DNA of 64,000 nucleotides from Schinkia azotoformans LMG 9581 (GCF_000307855.1 NZ_AJLR01000148.1:89656-153655); one strand, 5' to 3'. Positions 35,381 to 45,242 are shown, counted from the stretch's first letter. Translations and numbers: made by a program. Notes: generated from the letters alone by a model not told the origin.

Positions 35381-36330
35381 TATAGAAATTCCCCTTCCGT
35401 CTGTTTTCTATTAACTTGAAGCTTATAAAAATCATGAGCAATACTAACATTTGAAAATACTTCCTGGGCCTCTTCTAATAAGGCATCTATGTCATTTCCT
35501 TGGTACCGGGAACTAATATGAGTTAAAACGAGCGCTTTGGCCTTTGCTTCCTTGGCAACCCGAGCTGCGCCGATCGTCGTTGAATGGAAATAATCATAAG
35601 CAATCGCTTCATCCTCTTTCCCAAAGGTAGCTTCATGCACAAGCAAATCCACATCATCTGCAAGCTCTATCGCTTTTTGATTGAAGCGTGTATCCCCTAA
35701 AATCGCAAGCTTTCTACCAGGTTTATCCGGACCAACGAAATCCACACCATTGATTTTCGTTCCATCTTCTAATAATATTTCCCCGCCAGCTTTTATCTTT
35801 TGATAAATTGGACCAGGTGAAATTCCCAGCTTTTTCAGTTTATCTACTTCGAGTGCTCCTTTTAGATCCTTTTCAACAATACGATAGCCGTAGCTTGTGA
35901 TTCCGTGTTCCAGCTTTCCTGCTGTAACGATGAATTGATGATCCTCAAAAATAACCCCATCTTCAATCTCAACAATTTCAATTGGATATTTTAAATGGGT
36001 AGCACTTATGCGTAGAGATACTTCCACATATTCCTTAATTCCCCTTGGCCCATAAATCGTTAATAAGGATGTCCCATCTTGAAATGATCGACTGCCTAAC
36101 AGACCAGGTAGACCAAAAACATGATCACCATGTAAATGGGTAATAAATATTTTTTCAATTTTACGTGGTTTAATCGTTGTATGTAAAATTTGGTGCTGGG
36201 TTGCTTCCCCACAATCGAACAGCCAGGTTGTTCCTCTTTCCTGCGCGAGGTCGAACGCGATCGCCGATACATTTCGTTCCTTCGCAGGGACACCCGCGCC
36301 CGTGCCCAAAAATGTTAACTCCAAATTCAT
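35380..36330 (-). CDS. rnz: Ribonuclease Z
   Basis: This 316-residue metallo-beta-lactamase-fold tRNA 3'-endonuclease removes the 3' trailer of CCA-less pre-tRNAs. Metal ligands are in [18 protein letters not shown] and GDTRFN, with the later VLTHISSRY. The RNase Z exosite arm lies near residues 150-175. ATG 36330 follows GAAAGGAGGAG and overlaps the dinB TGA by one base. It is slightly longer than the B. subtilis protein (about 307 residues). Confidence 0.95.
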   Translation of the reverse strand: MNLELTFLGTGAGVPAKERNVSAIAFDLAQERGTTWLFDCGEATQHQILHTTIKPRKIEKIFITHLHGDHVFGLPGLLGSRSFQDGTSLLTIYGPRGIKEYVEVSLRISATHLKYPIEIVEIEDGVIFEDHQFIVTAGKLEHGITSYGYRIVEKDLKGALEVDKLKKLGISPGPIYQKIKAGGEILLEDGTKINGVDFVGPDKPGRKLAILGDTRFNQKAIELADDVDLLVHEATFGKEDEAIAYDYFHSTTIGAARVAKEAKAKALVLTHISSRYQGNDIDALLEEAQEVFSNVSIAHDFYKLQVNRKQTEGEFL

Positions 36331-37592
36331 CACTCCTCCTTTCTCCACTTATAATCTTGTAAAAAATCCTTTTGAAAGCTTGTTGTCGGGGTACTAGTTT
36401 GAGGTGGTTTTGTTAAACCTTTCACGATAATGTCATCCCCATACTTGTCCTTAAGCTTTTCCATTGTATTAATTAAAGGTTCGTCCTTCGCTTCTTCTTC
36501 AAATGTAAAAAGATTAAGCTGCTTTGTTGAATCATTCTTTTCTTCGAGGTCCTGTGCCGTAATCCCCAGCAAGCGAATCGGTTCCTCCGACCAATGCTTT
36601 TTAAATAAATACCATGCAGCATTAAAAATATCTTCTTTTGCATGAATCGCATATTTTAGCTTACGACTTCTTGTCACTGTTTCACGGTTATAATAGCGAA
36701 TTGTAATTTGGATATTCCAGGAAACAACATGATGTCGTTGCATTCTTCGCTCAACAGATCCGGCTAAACGGTTTAAAACCCCTTTGATCTCTTCTTCATC
36801 CGTCGTATCAGCCTTTAACGTTGTTGAATTCCCGATACTCTTAAACTCAGAAACCGCATCAGGATCAACCGGGCGGAAGTCCTCTCCGTTCGCTCTTGCT
36901 TTTAAACGAATCCCATTAATCCCTAACAGCTGTTTTAATTGATAGTCATTCGCTTTAGCGAGTTCACCAATGGTCGTGATCCCAATTTTGTTCAACTTCT
37001 CAGCCGTTCGTCTGCCGATCCCATGCATATTTTCAACCTTTAACGGCCAAAGCTTGGATGGGACGTCTCGTTTTCGTAAAATCGTGATGCCAAGCGGCTT
37101 CTTCATACCTGAAGCCGTTTTGGCAAGAAATTTATTCGGTGCAATTCCAATACTGCAAGGCAACTGTAATTCAGCTAAAATTTCTGCTTGGATTTTTTTC
37201 GCTATTTCAATCGGCGAACCTAAGTTTATACACTCTGTAATATCCATATACCCTTCATCAATCGATACAGGTTGAATGAGGGAACTATATTTTGCAAGAA
37301 TTTGAAACATCGAAATAGAAGCTTTTCGATATTTTTCAAAATCAGGCGGCAAAACAATCAGCTCCGGGCATAGCTTTTTTGCTTCCCAAAGCGGCATTGT
37401 TGTTTTAACACCTTTCGCCCTTGCTTCATAACTGCAAGTAACGATGATTCCGCGCCGTTCCTCAGGATTACCAGCCACTGCCAGTGGCTTTCCTTTTAAC
37501 GAGGGATTATAAGCCATTTCAACCGATGCATAAAAGCTGTTCATATCGACATGAAGAATGACCCGGCCTTTTTTGGGATAAAAGTTATCCAT
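36330..37592 (-). CDS. dinB: DNA polymerase IV (Y-family), DinB/YqjH type
   Basis: This 420-residue translesion polymerase has catalytic residues in [16 protein letters not shown] and [11 protein letters not shown], a helix-hairpin-helix segment ([16 protein letters not shown]) and the probable clamp-binding motif QLNLF near residue 370. It overlaps the end of the YqjE-like peptidase gene by eight bases and rnz by one, so it has no promoter of its own and no LexA box in its immediate upstream. SOS control seems reserved for the other Y-family gene at 26.2 kb. Confidence 0.95.
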   Translation of the reverse strand: MDNFYPKKGRVILHVDMNSFYASVEMAYNPSLKGKPLAVAGNPEERRGIIVTCSYEARAKGVKTTMPLWEAKKLCPELIVLPPDFEKYRKASISMFQILAKYSSLIQPVSIDEGYMDITECINLGSPIEIAKKIQAEILAELQLPCSIGIAPNKFLAKTASGMKKPLGITILRKRDVPSKLWPLKVENMHGIGRRTAEKLNKIGITTIGELAKANDYQLKQLLGINGIRLKARANGEDFRPVDPDAVSEFKSIGNSTTLKADTTDEEEIKGVLNRLAGSVERRMQRHHVVSWNIQITIRYYNRETVTRSRKLKYAIHAKEDIFNAAWYLFKKHWSEEPIRLLGITAQDLEEKNDSTKQLNLFTFEEEAKDEPLINTMEKLKDKYGDDIIVKGLTKPPQTSTPTTSFQKDFLQDYKWRKEE

Positions 37593-38703
37593 TTGCTACT
37601 TCTTTAATAATGGACACTACAAGTTCAGCCGTCTTTACTAATTCTTCAATCCTCATTTTTTCATTTGTCGTATGAATATCCTCGTAGCCGACAGCAAGAT
37701 TTACAGTAGGGATCCCATGTCCTACAAAGACATTGGCATCACTGCCCCCTCCTGAATGTTCAAGCTTTGGTGTGCGGCCAATATTTGTAATCGCTTTTTT
37801 GGCTAATTCAACAACATGGTCACCGTCACCGTATTTAAATCCAGGATACATGACTTCAACGTCGACAATTGCTTCCCCACCCATTTCCTTTGCCGTTGTT
37901 TCAAATGCTTCTTTCATTTTGGCAACCTGAGCATGCATTTTTTCATCGATTAAGGAACGTGCTTCTGCTAATATTTCAACATAATCGCAGACGATATTCG
38001 TTTGGCTTCCACCCTCAAATCTGCCAATATTAGCAGTAGTCTCTTCATCGATTCTCCCTAAAGGCATTTTAGCAATCGATTTAGCAGCAATTATGATTGC
38101 GGAAACGCCTTTTTCCGGAGCAACACCAGCATGAGCTGTTTTCCCTTTAATGACGGTTTTTATTTTCGCTTGCGTTGGTGCAGCAACAACGATATTGCCA
38201 ACGTCCCCATCGCTATCCAATGCATAGCCAAATTTCGCAGTCATTAAAGCGGGATCGAGTGCTTTCGCTCCTACAAGCCCTGATTCTTCACCAACAGTAA
38301 TGACAAATTCAATTGTTCCATGTTCAATATTTTGTTCTTTTAATACTTTAATGGCTTCAAGCATTGCTGCTAAACCAGCCTTATCATCCGCACCTAAAAT
38401 GGTCGTCCCATCCGTTACAATACGGTCGCCTTTAATAGAAGGTTTTACACCTTTTCCAGGGACAACAGTATCCATATGGGAAGTAAAATAAATGGTATCA
38501 ACGTTTTTTGTACCTTGAAGGGTGCATACTAAGTTGCCTGCTCCATGCCCTGTCTGTGCCGTAGTATCTTTTTCAACGACATTTAACCCAAGCTCTTGAA
38601 ATTTCTTTGTTAATACTTTTGCGATTTCCGCTTCATATTTTGTTTCAGAATCTACTTGAACAAGCTCCATAAATTCTTGGACAATACGGTCTTTATTTAT
38701 CAT
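37585..38703 (-). CDS. yqjE: M20 family tripeptidase-like metallopeptidase, YqjE-like
   Basis: This 372-residue zinc aminopeptidase of the PepT-like M20 group has metal ligands in TSHMDTVVPG, ILGADDKAGLAAM, EESGLVGAKAL and the C-terminal segment ending in TVNLAVGYEDIHTTNE. A dimerisation domain occupies about residues 180-290. It probably releases N-terminal residues from short peptides in the cytosol. It heads the tightly packed peptidase-dinB-rnz-namA chain. Confidence 0.9.
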   Translation of the reverse strand: MINKDRIVQEFMELVQVDSETKYEAEIAKVLTKKFQELGLNVVEKDTTAQTGHGAGNLVCTLQGTKNVDTIYFTSHMDTVVPGKGVKPSIKGDRIVTDGTTILGADDKAGLAAMLEAIKVLKEQNIEHGTIEFVITVGEESGLVGAKALDPALMTAKFGYALDSDGDVGNIVVAAPTQAKIKTVIKGKTAHAGVAPEKGVSAIIIAAKSIAKMPLGRIDEETTANIGRFEGGSQTNIVCDYVEILAEARSLIDEKMHAQVAKMKEAFETTAKEMGGEAIVDVEVMYPGFKYGDGDHVVELAKKAITNIGRTPKLEHSGGGSDANVFVGHGIPTVNLAVGYEDIHTTNEKMRIEELVKTAELVVSIIKEVANG

Positions 38704-38767
38704 AAAAAAACCTCCTCTGTTAACTTATACCAACTATTATAATAATAATTTTTTTAAAGACAAAATG

Positions 38768-38802
38768 AAAGCGATGCATCGTAAAAATGATGCATCGCTT
38801 TT
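38768..38802 (-). terminator. Terminator downstream of the acyl-CoA carboxylase gene
   Basis: On the minus strand GAAAAGCGATGCATC pairs with GATGCATCGCTTTC around an 8-base loop. An intergenic repeat copy lies between the stop codon and this hairpin. Confidence 0.75.
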
Positions 38803-38803
38803 C

Positions 38804-38867
38804 AATGTCCAGCTCCAGCGACCAGCGACTCGTAAACTTCACTGAACGGTCGCTTCCGCTTTTCTAT
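38804..38867. repeat. GTCCAGCTCCAGCG repeat copy directly after the carboxylase stop
   Basis: Read on the minus strand it begins AGAAAAGCGGAAGCGACCG, immediately after the TAA stop, and ends CGCTGGAGCTGGAC. It has the same ends and middle (GTTTACGAGTCGCTGG) as the copy at 24.4 kb. Confidence 0.75.
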
Positions 38868-40415
38868 TTACAACGGAATATTTCCGTGTTTTTTCTTAGG
38901 TCTTGTATCCTTTTTATTGCGAAGCATTTCGAGCGCTTGGATCAGTTTAATCCTTGTTTCACGCGGATCGATTACATCGTCAACCATACCACGGGATGCT
39001 GCTACGTAAGGATTTGCGAATTTATCGCGGTATTCATTGATTTTTTCTTGGCGTTTTGCTTCTGGATCTTCACTTTCATTAATTTCCCGGGCAAAGATAA
39101 TGTTCGCTGCACCTTGAGGTCCCATAACGGCGATTTCAGCATTCGGCCATGCATAGACGATATCTGCACCAATCGATTTACTGTTTAAAGCCACATAGGC
39201 ACCACCATAGGCTTTACGTAAAATGACTGTAAGCTTAGGTACTGTCGCTTCTGAGTATGCATAAAGAATTTTCGCACCATGACGAATGATACCACCATGT
39301 TCCTGCTTAATTCCTGGGAAGAAGCCTGTTACATCCTCAAACGTAATGATCGGAATATTGAAGGAATCACAGAATCGAATAAAACGGGCTGCTTTATCGG
39401 AAGAATCGATATCTAAGCCACCGGCCATGACCTTTGGCTGATTACATATTAATCCGACAACCTCACCTTTTATTCGTGCTAAACCGATTACAACGTTTTT
39501 AGCAAAGCCAGCCTGAATTTCCATAAATGAATCTTTATCAACGACTTGATCAATTACCACCCTTACATCATACGGGCGAACAGCATCAAACGGGATCGCT
39601 TCCGTTAAATCAGGACGATAGTCTTCTTCATTTTTGTATTCTGTGATCGGTGGTTTTTCTTCATTACTTTGTGGTAAATAGCTCAACAAGCGTCGTACAT
39701 CATTTAACACTTGCTCCTCACTTTCAGCGTGAAAATGAGCATTACCACTAATAGTATTATGAACTTTAGCACCGCCAAGGTCTTCAGCTGAAATTTGCTC
39801 ACCAGTAACTGTTTCAATTACCTTAGGCCCAGTGATAAACATTTGACTCGTTTTATCAACCATGAATACAAAATCTGTAATAGCCGGAGAGTACACCGCA
39901 CCACCGGCACAAGGTCCCATGATTACTGAGATTTGCGGTACAACACCTGAATAAATGGAGTTTCGATAGAAGATGTGACCATACCCATCCAATGATAGAA
40001 CACCCTCTTGAATTCTCGCACCACCTGAATCATTTAGACCAATGATCGGCGCCCCGTTTTGAACGGCAAGGTCCATAATTTTAGAAATTTTCTTTGCATG
40101 CATTTCACCTAAGGCTCCACCAAACACAGTGAAATCCTGTGAAAACACGAATACAAGTCTTCCATTTACCTTTCCGTAACCAGTTACAACACCCTCGCCA
40201 GGACCTTTTTGATCAGCCATCCCGAAGTCTACGCAACGGTGGTCAATAAATGGATCTGTTTCAACAAAGGTACCTTTATCTAATAAAAGTTCGATGCGCT
40301 CTCTGGCCGTTAGTTTCCCTTTCTCATGCTGTTTCTCAATGCGGTCATCCCCGCCACCCATTTCTACCTCGCGACGGCGGTCATATAATTCATTAATTTT
40401 TTCATAAATATCCAC
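38868..40415 (-). CDS. yqjD: Acyl-CoA carboxylase carboxyltransferase (propionyl-CoA carboxylase beta / methylmalonyl-CoA decarboxylase alpha), YqjD-like
   Basis: This 515-residue protein has the two crotonase-like halves of the biotin-dependent carboxyltransferase family, with oxyanion-hole glycines in GGARIQEGVLSLDGYG and MGPCAGGAVYSPA and, in the second half, GGIIRHGAKILYAY. It transfers carboxyl between biotin and propionyl/methylmalonyl-CoA. No biotin carboxylase or BCCP subunit lies nearby, so those must be encoded elsewhere. It follows the epimerase by two bases, giving a carboxylase-epimerase pair that would feed the mutase at 47-51 kb. Confidence 0.92.
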   Translation of the reverse strand: MDIYEKINELYDRRREVEMGGGDDRIEKQHEKGKLTARERIELLLDKGTFVETDPFIDHRCVDFGMADQKGPGEGVVTGYGKVNGRLVFVFSQDFTVFGGALGEMHAKKISKIMDLAVQNGAPIIGLNDSGGARIQEGVLSLDGYGHIFYRNSIYSGVVPQISVIMGPCAGGAVYSPAITDFVFMVDKTSQMFITGPKVIETVTGEQISAEDLGGAKVHNTISGNAHFHAESEEQVLNDVRRLLSYLPQSNEEKPPITEYKNEEDYRPDLTEAIPFDAVRPYDVRVVIDQVVDKDSFMEIQAGFAKNVVIGLARIKGEVVGLICNQPKVMAGGLDIDSSDKAARFIRFCDSFNIPIITFEDVTGFFPGIKQEHGGIIRHGAKILYAYSEATVPKLTVILRKAYGGAYVALNSKSIGADIVYAWPNAEIAVMGPQGAANIIFAREINESEDPEAKRQEKINEYRDKFANPYVAASRGMVDDVIDPRETRIKLIQALEMLRNKKDTRPKKKHGNIPL

Positions 40416-40417
40416 GT

Positions 40418-40834
40418 TTATTGCTCCTCCTTTTGCGGCTTCTCACATAATTCATATAATACTCCACCAGTGGACTTTGGATGCATAAAGGCAATTTGTG
40501 CGCCACCAGCACCAGATTTGGGCTCATCATTGATCATTCTTAAGCCTTTTTCTTTAATTTCTTTCACTCTATTTTTTATATCATCTACCCCTAGTGCGAT
40601 ATGATGAATACCTTCTCCCTTTTTCTCAATAAACTTGGCAATCGGGCTTTCATTATTTAAAGGCTCTAAAAGTTCTATTTTTGATTCCCCGACCTTTAAA
40701 AATGCAACTTTTACACCTTCAGATTCAACCTCTTCAATACCTAATAGTTTAAGTTTTAGATGTTCTGTGTAAAGTGGTAAAGATGCTTCCAATGATTTAA
40801 CTGCAATCCCTATATGGTCTATTTTTTTAGCCAC
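40418..40834 (-). CDS. mce: Methylmalonyl-CoA epimerase
   Basis: This 138-residue glyoxalase/VOC-fold enzyme has paired beta-alpha-beta modules. It shows the metal ligands His in KIDHIGIAVKS, Glu in ESKIELLEPL, His in GIHHIALGV, and Glu in GGVLYELCE, and the catalytic-loop region HPKSTGG. It interconverts (S)- and (R)-methylmalonyl-CoA. It is the first gene of a pair with the YqjD-like carboxyltransferase. Confidence 0.94.
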   Translation of the reverse strand: MAKKIDHIGIAVKSLEASLPLYTEHLKLKLLGIEEVESEGVKVAFLKVGESKIELLEPLNNESPIAKFIEKKGEGIHHIALGVDDIKNRVKEIKEKGLRMINDEPKSGAGGAQIAFMHPKSTGGVLYELCEKPQKEEQ

Positions 40835-40964
40835 TTCTTCTTCTCCTCCTTATTTTTTGACGGCCAATGTCGCACCTTAATAATTTCGAGTTTTGCCCTC
40901 TTAATTCCTGCTAAAAAAATTAAGAATTTACAATTTTTTATCTAATTCGACAACGGATTTCCCC

Positions 40965-40994
40965 TTGTCCCAAACTATAGATAAAGGGTACAAT
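40965..40994 (+). promoter_or_regulatory. Probable sigma-A promoter of the prli42-like gene
   Basis: TTGTCC (40965-40970), 18 bases, TACAAT (40989-40994), about 40 bases before the micropeptide start. Confidence 0.55.
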
Positions 40995-41033
40995 AATTTT
41001 ATAATTGCTTATACGGATATAGGGGGCTTTTTA

Positions 41034-41126
41034 ATGAATCGTAAAATGATGAAGCTAATGGTTTATTTAATGCTGTTTACTATGTTATTAACAACTCTAT
41101 TCGCTGGAATTAGTTTTTTATTTTAA
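41034..41126 (+). CDS. prli42: Prli42-like stressosome-associated membrane micropeptide
   Basis: This 30-residue ORF has the sequence pattern MNRKMMKLMVYLMLFTMLL then TTLFAGISFLF: three to four N-terminal basic residues and one membrane helix. This is the form of Prli42, the micropeptide that anchors the stressosome at the Listeria membrane and is conserved in Bacillaceae. AGGGGG lies eight bases upstream of the ATG, a plausible promoter precedes it, and a hairpin follows. The name rests on size, charge and hydrophobic pattern, not on an alignment. Confidence 0.75.
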   Translation: MNRKMMKLMVYLMLFTMLLTTLFAGISFLF

Positions 41127-41129
41127 TAA

Positions 41130-41160
41130 CGAAAAGGGCTGCACCTAAAAGGTGGCAGCC
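41130..41160. terminator. Bidirectional terminator between prli42 and the L,D-transpeptidase gene
   Basis: GGGCTGCACC and GGTGGCAGCCC pair around AAAA-rich loop bases. The T-run is better on the minus strand (CCCTTTTCG). Confidence 0.8.
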
Positions 41161-41162
41161 CT

Positions 41163-41705
41163 TCATTGTAGAAAATATTTTAAGTCGTGAGGGTGTTCCC
41201 TTGGAATGGCCCCGTACTCCTGCCCAAGTTTCTTAAAAGTTAAATCAGACGATACAATTACAATTTGGGTCCCTATCGGTATATGAGTAAATAGCTCCTC
41301 CACCTCTTCATTGTACAGTCGAATACAGCCTTGCGTGATATAGCGACCTATCGAATCGGGATTATTATTACCGTGAACCCCGTATGTTCTCCCATCTGTA
41401 TTTTCCGCGTCAAAACCAATCCATCTTGTTCCAAGTGGATTTTCTTTTGCACCACCCGGAATATCTTTCTTTCGATAATACGGATTCACAGCTTTAACTG
41501 TTACCGTAAATTTCCCTACTGGTGTAAGATCAGCTTCTTTTCCAGTTGCTATTTTATAAATTTTTTGGATTTGACCTTCGTTGATATAGGCTAATTCATT
41601 TATTTTTTTATTAACGATTAGAAAAGGATCGCCAACAATTGGATTTTCACCTATCGGCCATAATGGAGACAGTAGTAAAATAAAAACAAGCAAATTTGAA
41701 AGCAT
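41163..41705 (-). CDS. YkuD-type L,D-transpeptidase
   Basis: This 180-residue protein has a short hydrophobic N-terminus (about residues 3-18, possible signal or anchor) and a YkuD domain with the catalytic motif HGNNNP...SIGRYITQGCIRLYN (His and Cys near residues 110-128). It lacks a LysM domain, unlike YkuD itself. The enzyme would form 3-3 cross-links or attach proteins to peptidoglycan. The C-terminal 30 residues after the domain are unassigned. Confidence 0.85.
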   Translation of the reverse strand: MLSNLLVFILLLSPLWPIGENPIVGDPFLIVNKKINELAYINEGQIQKIYKIATGKEADLTPVGKFTVTVKAVNPYYRKKDIPGGAKENPLGTRWIGFDAENTDGRTYGVHGNNNPDSIGRYITQGCIRLYNEEVEELFTHIPIGTQIVIVSSDLTFKKLGQEYGAIPREHPHDLKYFLQ

Positions 41706-41758
41706 AGGATTTCATCCTCAAACTGTTTTTGAGTATAGTTTCTGCCTCACGATTGTTT

Positions 41759-42712
41759 TCATACATCGCTGTCCCGATAATATCTTTTAATATTTAAATA
41801 TTTTTCAAGCTCCCATAAAAAGTTTAGTAGTGAAGCACGAATTTCAAATTCCTCACGTGTTTTGGGCAGCTCCATATCTCTAAACGTTCTTTGCAGGTCT
41901 TCTAATTTCGCTAAAAAAACAATGGCCGTATTGTTCGAAGACACAGCATCTGCTATTTCGTCAATTAAATCAGCTATCATTTTTGAATGAACCATTGAGA
42001 TTTTTAATGATGTGACAAGCGGCAGCATTCTTTCAATTACTTCGAATTGCTTTTCCCTCATTTTAAAATAATTGAAGTAGGCATCATCATATCCAAGGAA
42101 GCGGTTCTCAATATGTATGACAGCATAAGCTTTAGCCTCTTCAATTATTTTATAGGATTCCGTAATTTCTTTCCCATCCCAAAGGTGGTCTCCTTCTTTT
42201 AAATAAATCGATATTTCCTTAAGGATTTTCTTATATTTCCCTTCCAATTGTTTTTGAAGTTGAAGGAGTTTATCTTCATTACTGGGCATATAGAGGTTCA
42301 TAATTAACGCAACACCGATACCAATAATGATAGTTATAATACCGTTCGCAATCGTTCCCCAAGTCATTTCTTTAAGCATATAAAACTGAAGAATAATAAC
42401 GGAACTTGTTACGATACCTTCTTTCACATTTAAACGGACTGTGGTTGGGATAAAGAGTAATAATAATAATCCAATGACGATAGGATAATAGCCAATTCCT
42501 TCAAAAAATACAAAGGAAAATCCGATACCGATCAGAGCCGCAACAAATCTCGCCCAGGCTGTTTTAACCGACTTTTTTTTCGTTGTTTGAATACATAGCA
42601 TCGTCAATATTCCAGCCGAGGCGTAGTTATGTAATCCTAAAAATTTAGCAATAGAAACCGCAATGACGACACCAATTGCTGTTTTTAACGTTCTGGAACC
42701 AATTTTAAACAT
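41759..42712 (-). CDS. yqjA: YqjA-like membrane protein, aromatic acid exporter family
   Basis: This 317-residue protein has five to six membrane segments in the first 150 residues (ending GVALIMNLYMP) and a helical cytoplasmic C-terminal domain. This is the DUF939/YqjA layout of the aromatic acid exporter (FUSC-like) superfamily. The substrate is unknown. ATG 42712 is chosen because AAAAGGAGAACC precedes it; an ATG 11 codons upstream has no site. Confidence 0.85.
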   Translation of the reverse strand: MFKIGSRTLKTAIGVVIAVSIAKFLGLHNYASAGILTMLCIQTTKKKSVKTAWARFVAALIGIGFSFVFFEGIGYYPIVIGLLLLLFIPTTVRLNVKEGIVTSSVIILQFYMLKEMTWGTIANGIITIIIGIGVALIMNLYMPSNEDKLLQLQKQLEGKYKKILKEISIYLKEGDHLWDGKEITESYKIIEEAKAYAVIHIENRFLGYDDAYFNYFKMREKQFEVIERMLPLVTSLKISMVHSKMIADLIDEIADAVSSNNTAIVFLAKLEDLQRTFRDMELPKTREEFEIRASLLNFLWELEKYLNIKRYYRDSDV

Positions 42713-42757
42713 AAAGGTTCTCCTTTTACTATTAGTTAAGCCCATTCCATTATAAAC

Positions 42758-42790
42758 GAAAAAGAGGTGAATCGAATCGCCTCTTTTTCA
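42758..42790 (-). terminator. Terminator of the arginine-type ABC importer operon
   Basis: On the minus strand GAAAAAGAGGCGATTCGATT folds back on CACCTCTTTTTCG, with eight paired bases and a T-run. Confidence 0.82.
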
Positions 42791-42805
42791 AATTTCTTCA
42801 ATTTT

Positions 42806-43528
42806 TTATAGAATTTTATCTAAAAATGCTTTTGCACGCTCGGATTTTGGATTGGAGAAAAACTCCTGTGGTGGTGCATCCTCAACAAGAACACCATCAT
42901 CTAAAAATAAAACCCGATCGGCTACTTCTTTTGCAAAGCCCATTTCATGGGTAACAATCGCCATTGTCATCCCCGTATGGGCTAAGGTCTTCATAACGTC
43001 CAGAACCTCTTTAACCATCTCAGGGTCAAGGGCTGATGTCGGTTCATCAAATAACATCGCATCCGGCTCCATTGCTAAAGCCCTTGCAATCGCGACACGC
43101 TGCTTTTGACCACCTGATAAGCGGTTTGGATATTCATCAGCCTTCGCGAGTAACCCTACTTTATCAAGTAATTCCTTTGCTTTCTTCTCCGCTTCTTCCT
43201 TTGATAATCCTTTTACCTTCATTGGAGAATATGTTAAGTTTCCCAGCACAGTCATATGCGGAAATAGATGAAAGTGTTGAAAAACCATTCCGATTTTTTG
43301 TCTGACCTTCATAATATTTGTTTTTGGATTTGTTATTTCATCATCATCTATCCAAATTTTCCCTTTAGTTGGGTTTTCTAATTTATTTAAGCATCTTAAA
43401 AAAGTCGATTTTCCCGAACCAGACGGACCGATAATTGCTACAACCGCACCATCATCAATGGTAGTTGAAATTCCTTTTAAGACGTCTAATTTACCGAATG
43501 TTTTGTGCAAATTTTCTACTTTAATCAC
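42806..43528 (-). CDS. artR: Amino acid ABC transporter ATP-binding protein, ArtR (YqiZ)-like
   Basis: This 240-residue ATPase has Walker [16 protein letters not shown], signature [19 protein letters not shown], Walker [14 protein letters not shown] and the switch His in VTHEMGFA. It belongs to the polar amino acid uptake family. Its start overlaps the permease stop by eight bases. The ArtPQR assignment (arginine) comes from its place between yqjA and brxB, as in B. subtilis; glutamine or cystine uptake cannot be excluded from sequence. Confidence 0.92.
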   Translation of the reverse strand: MIKVENLHKTFGKLDVLKGISTTIDDGAVVAIIGPSGSGKSTFLRCLNKLENPTKGKIWIDDDEITNPKTNIMKVRQKIGMVFQHFHLFPHMTVLGNLTYSPMKVKGLSKEEAEKKAKELLDKVGLLAKADEYPNRLSGGQKQRVAIARALAMEPDAMLFDEPTSALDPEMVKEVLDVMKTLAHTGMTMAIVTHEMGFAKEVADRVLFLDDGVLVEDAPPQEFFSNPKSERAKAFLDKIL

Positions 43529-44174
43529 TACGCTTCATTCTCCTCTCAAACTTTTTACCAAGAAGAGTTAAACCCATAACCATTATATAATAAATAACAC
43601 CTGCAATTAGCATTGGCGGTAAAAATGAGTAGTGATCACCACCAACAATATAAGAGCGGCGCATAATATCTGTTACTCCAATAACAGAGACAAGAGCAGA
43701 CTCCTTTGTTAAGGTGATAAATTCATTCATTAACGCAGGGAGTATATTTTTCATCGCTTGCGGTAAAATGATATCCTTCATCATTTGTCCATACGGAACA
43801 CCAAGTGCCATTGCTGCTTCCCGTTGTCCTTTATCAACCGCTTCAATACCGGCACGGATAATTTCCGAAACATAGGCCCCCGAATTAAACCCGAACGCTA
43901 AAACAGCAGCTAAAAAAGAAGAAATTTGATAGTCGATTAATTGCGGTAAACCATAGTAAATGATAAATAGCTGTAAAATTAACGGTGTGCCTCTAAATAC
44001 AGATGTATAAGCATCTCCAAACCATTGGAGGATGCCAATTCTTGAAATTTTAAATAGACTTAAGATAATTCCTAGAACAAATCCTAAAGCTATCGAAACA
44101 GCAACAATTTGTATAGTGACCCCGATCCCTTTTACAATATAAGGGACGGATGGCATAATTGGTCCAAAATCCAA
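43521..44174 (-). CDS. artQ: Amino acid ABC transporter permease, ArtQ (YqiY)-like
   Basis: This 217-residue permease of the HisMQ family has about five membrane segments and the EAA loop region [20 protein letters not shown] (residues about 118-137), which docks onto the ATPase. It lies downstream of the binding-protein gene, with a hairpin in the 92-base gap, and overlaps artR. Confidence 0.92.
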   Translation of the reverse strand: MDFGPIMPSVPYIVKGIGVTIQIVAVSIALGFVLGIILSLFKISRIGILQWFGDAYTSVFRGTPLILQLFIIYYGLPQLIDYQISSFLAAVLAFGFNSGAYVSEIIRAGIEAVDKGQREAAMALGVPYGQMMKDIILPQAMKNILPALMNEFITLTKESALVSVIGVTDIMRRSYIVGGDHYSFLPPMLIAGVIYYIMVMGLTLLGKKFERRMKRSD

Positions 44175-44199
44175 ACTAATGACACCTCATTTCTTTTTC

Positions 44200-44242
44200 A
44201 CAAGAAAAGCGGCAAACCCACTGATTAGCCGCTTTCGTTTAT
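44200..44242 (-). terminator. Hairpin between artP and artQ, probably partial terminator or mRNA end
   Basis: On the minus strand GAAAGCGGC and GCCGCTTTTC pair around a 14-base loop and are followed by TTGTG, a weak T-tract. Such hairpins let more binding protein than permease be made. Confidence 0.65.
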
Positions 44243-44266
44243 TTTTTCTATTATTTACTAAAATTA

Positions 44267-45076
44267 TTATTGTTCTCCACCGAACCATTTAACAGCAAGT
44301 TGCTCAAGTTCCCCATTTTCTTTCATTTCAGCAATTACTTTGTTAAATTCAGCTACAAGCTCGTCCTTTCCTTTTGGAAATGCAATTGCAAAACCATTTT
44401 CTTCGTCACCTTCAAGCGTAAAGCCTGCTAAGTCTTGATTTTTGTCTAAATATCCTTTAGCAATAGCATCTTCTAGGATCACTGCGTCAAAACGACCAGC
44501 TTTTAACTCTTGGACAATCTCAGGAACACGGTTTCTGCTATCAATTTTAATATCGGTAGTTTCTTTAATTTCTTTTGCTTTGTCTTCTTGAATTGAGGCT
44601 GTTTGAACACCAACCGTTTTTCCTGCTAATTCCTCAACAGATGTAAGTGGTGCGTCTTTTTTAAATACGATCATTTGGTCAGCTGAATAATAAATATCAG
44701 AAAAATCAACGCTCTCTTTACGTTCATCCGTTGCAGACATACCTGATAATACAATATCAACACGGTTAGATTTTAGTGCCTCAATTAATCCAGCAAAATC
44801 CATGTCTTGAATTTCGATTTCATATCCAAGTTTTTCAGTGATGGCATTTGCTAAGTCGATATCAAAGCCGATAATATCCTCGCCTTTAGCTGTATCTACA
44901 AATTCAAATGGGGGAAAATCTGCTGATGTTCCCATTTTAAGTATTTTCTTTTCTGCTACATCGCTACCTGTGTTATCCGCTGTTTGTTCAGTATCTTTAC
45001 TGCCACCTTGTCCACAAGCAGCCAACAGTCCAATTAATAAAAGTGACATTAAAGCATAACTAAATAATTTTTTCAA
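44267..45076 (-). CDS. artP: Amino acid ABC transporter substrate-binding lipoprotein, ArtP (YqiX)-like
   Basis: This 269-residue lipoprotein has the lipobox LAAC at residues 18-21 and then a Ser/Gly/Thr-rich linker. The solute-binding domain of family 3 contains GFDIDLANAITEKLGYEIEI, the signature of polar amino acid binding proteins. It captures the substrate outside the membrane for ArtQ/ArtR. The start is TTG 45076, with AAAGGAGGAAG seven bases upstream. The AT-rich 200 bases upstream hold half-matches to an ARG box (TATGAAT), too weak to call. Confidence 0.92.
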   Translation of the reverse strand: MKKLFSYALMSLLLIGLLAACGQGGSKDTEQTADNTGSDVAEKKILKMGTSADFPPFEFVDTAKGEDIIGFDIDLANAITEKLGYEIEIQDMDFAGLIEALKSNRVDIVLSGMSATDERKESVDFSDIYYSADQMIVFKKDAPLTSVEELAGKTVGVQTASIQEDKAKEIKETTDIKIDSRNRVPEIVQELKAGRFDAVILEDAIAKGYLDKNQDLAGFTLEGDEENGFAIAFPKGKDELVAEFNKVIAEMKENGELEQLAVKWFGGEQ

Positions 45077-45242
45077 AATAACTTCCTCCTTTTAATTTAT
45101 AATGTAATTCACGTTGTTTAAAGGTTAATAAATATGAATTTGGGTTAATATTTATACGTTAAATTGAATTTTATCATGTTTCTCGTGGGAATCAATAGGT
45201 TTTTAAATAATTTCAAAATAAAAATATTTCGGAATAATTAAC

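Noticed and set aside
45080..45180. ARG boxes for AhrC upstream of artP
   Set aside because: Only half-matches (TATGAAT) were seen, not enough to call in such AT-rich DNA.
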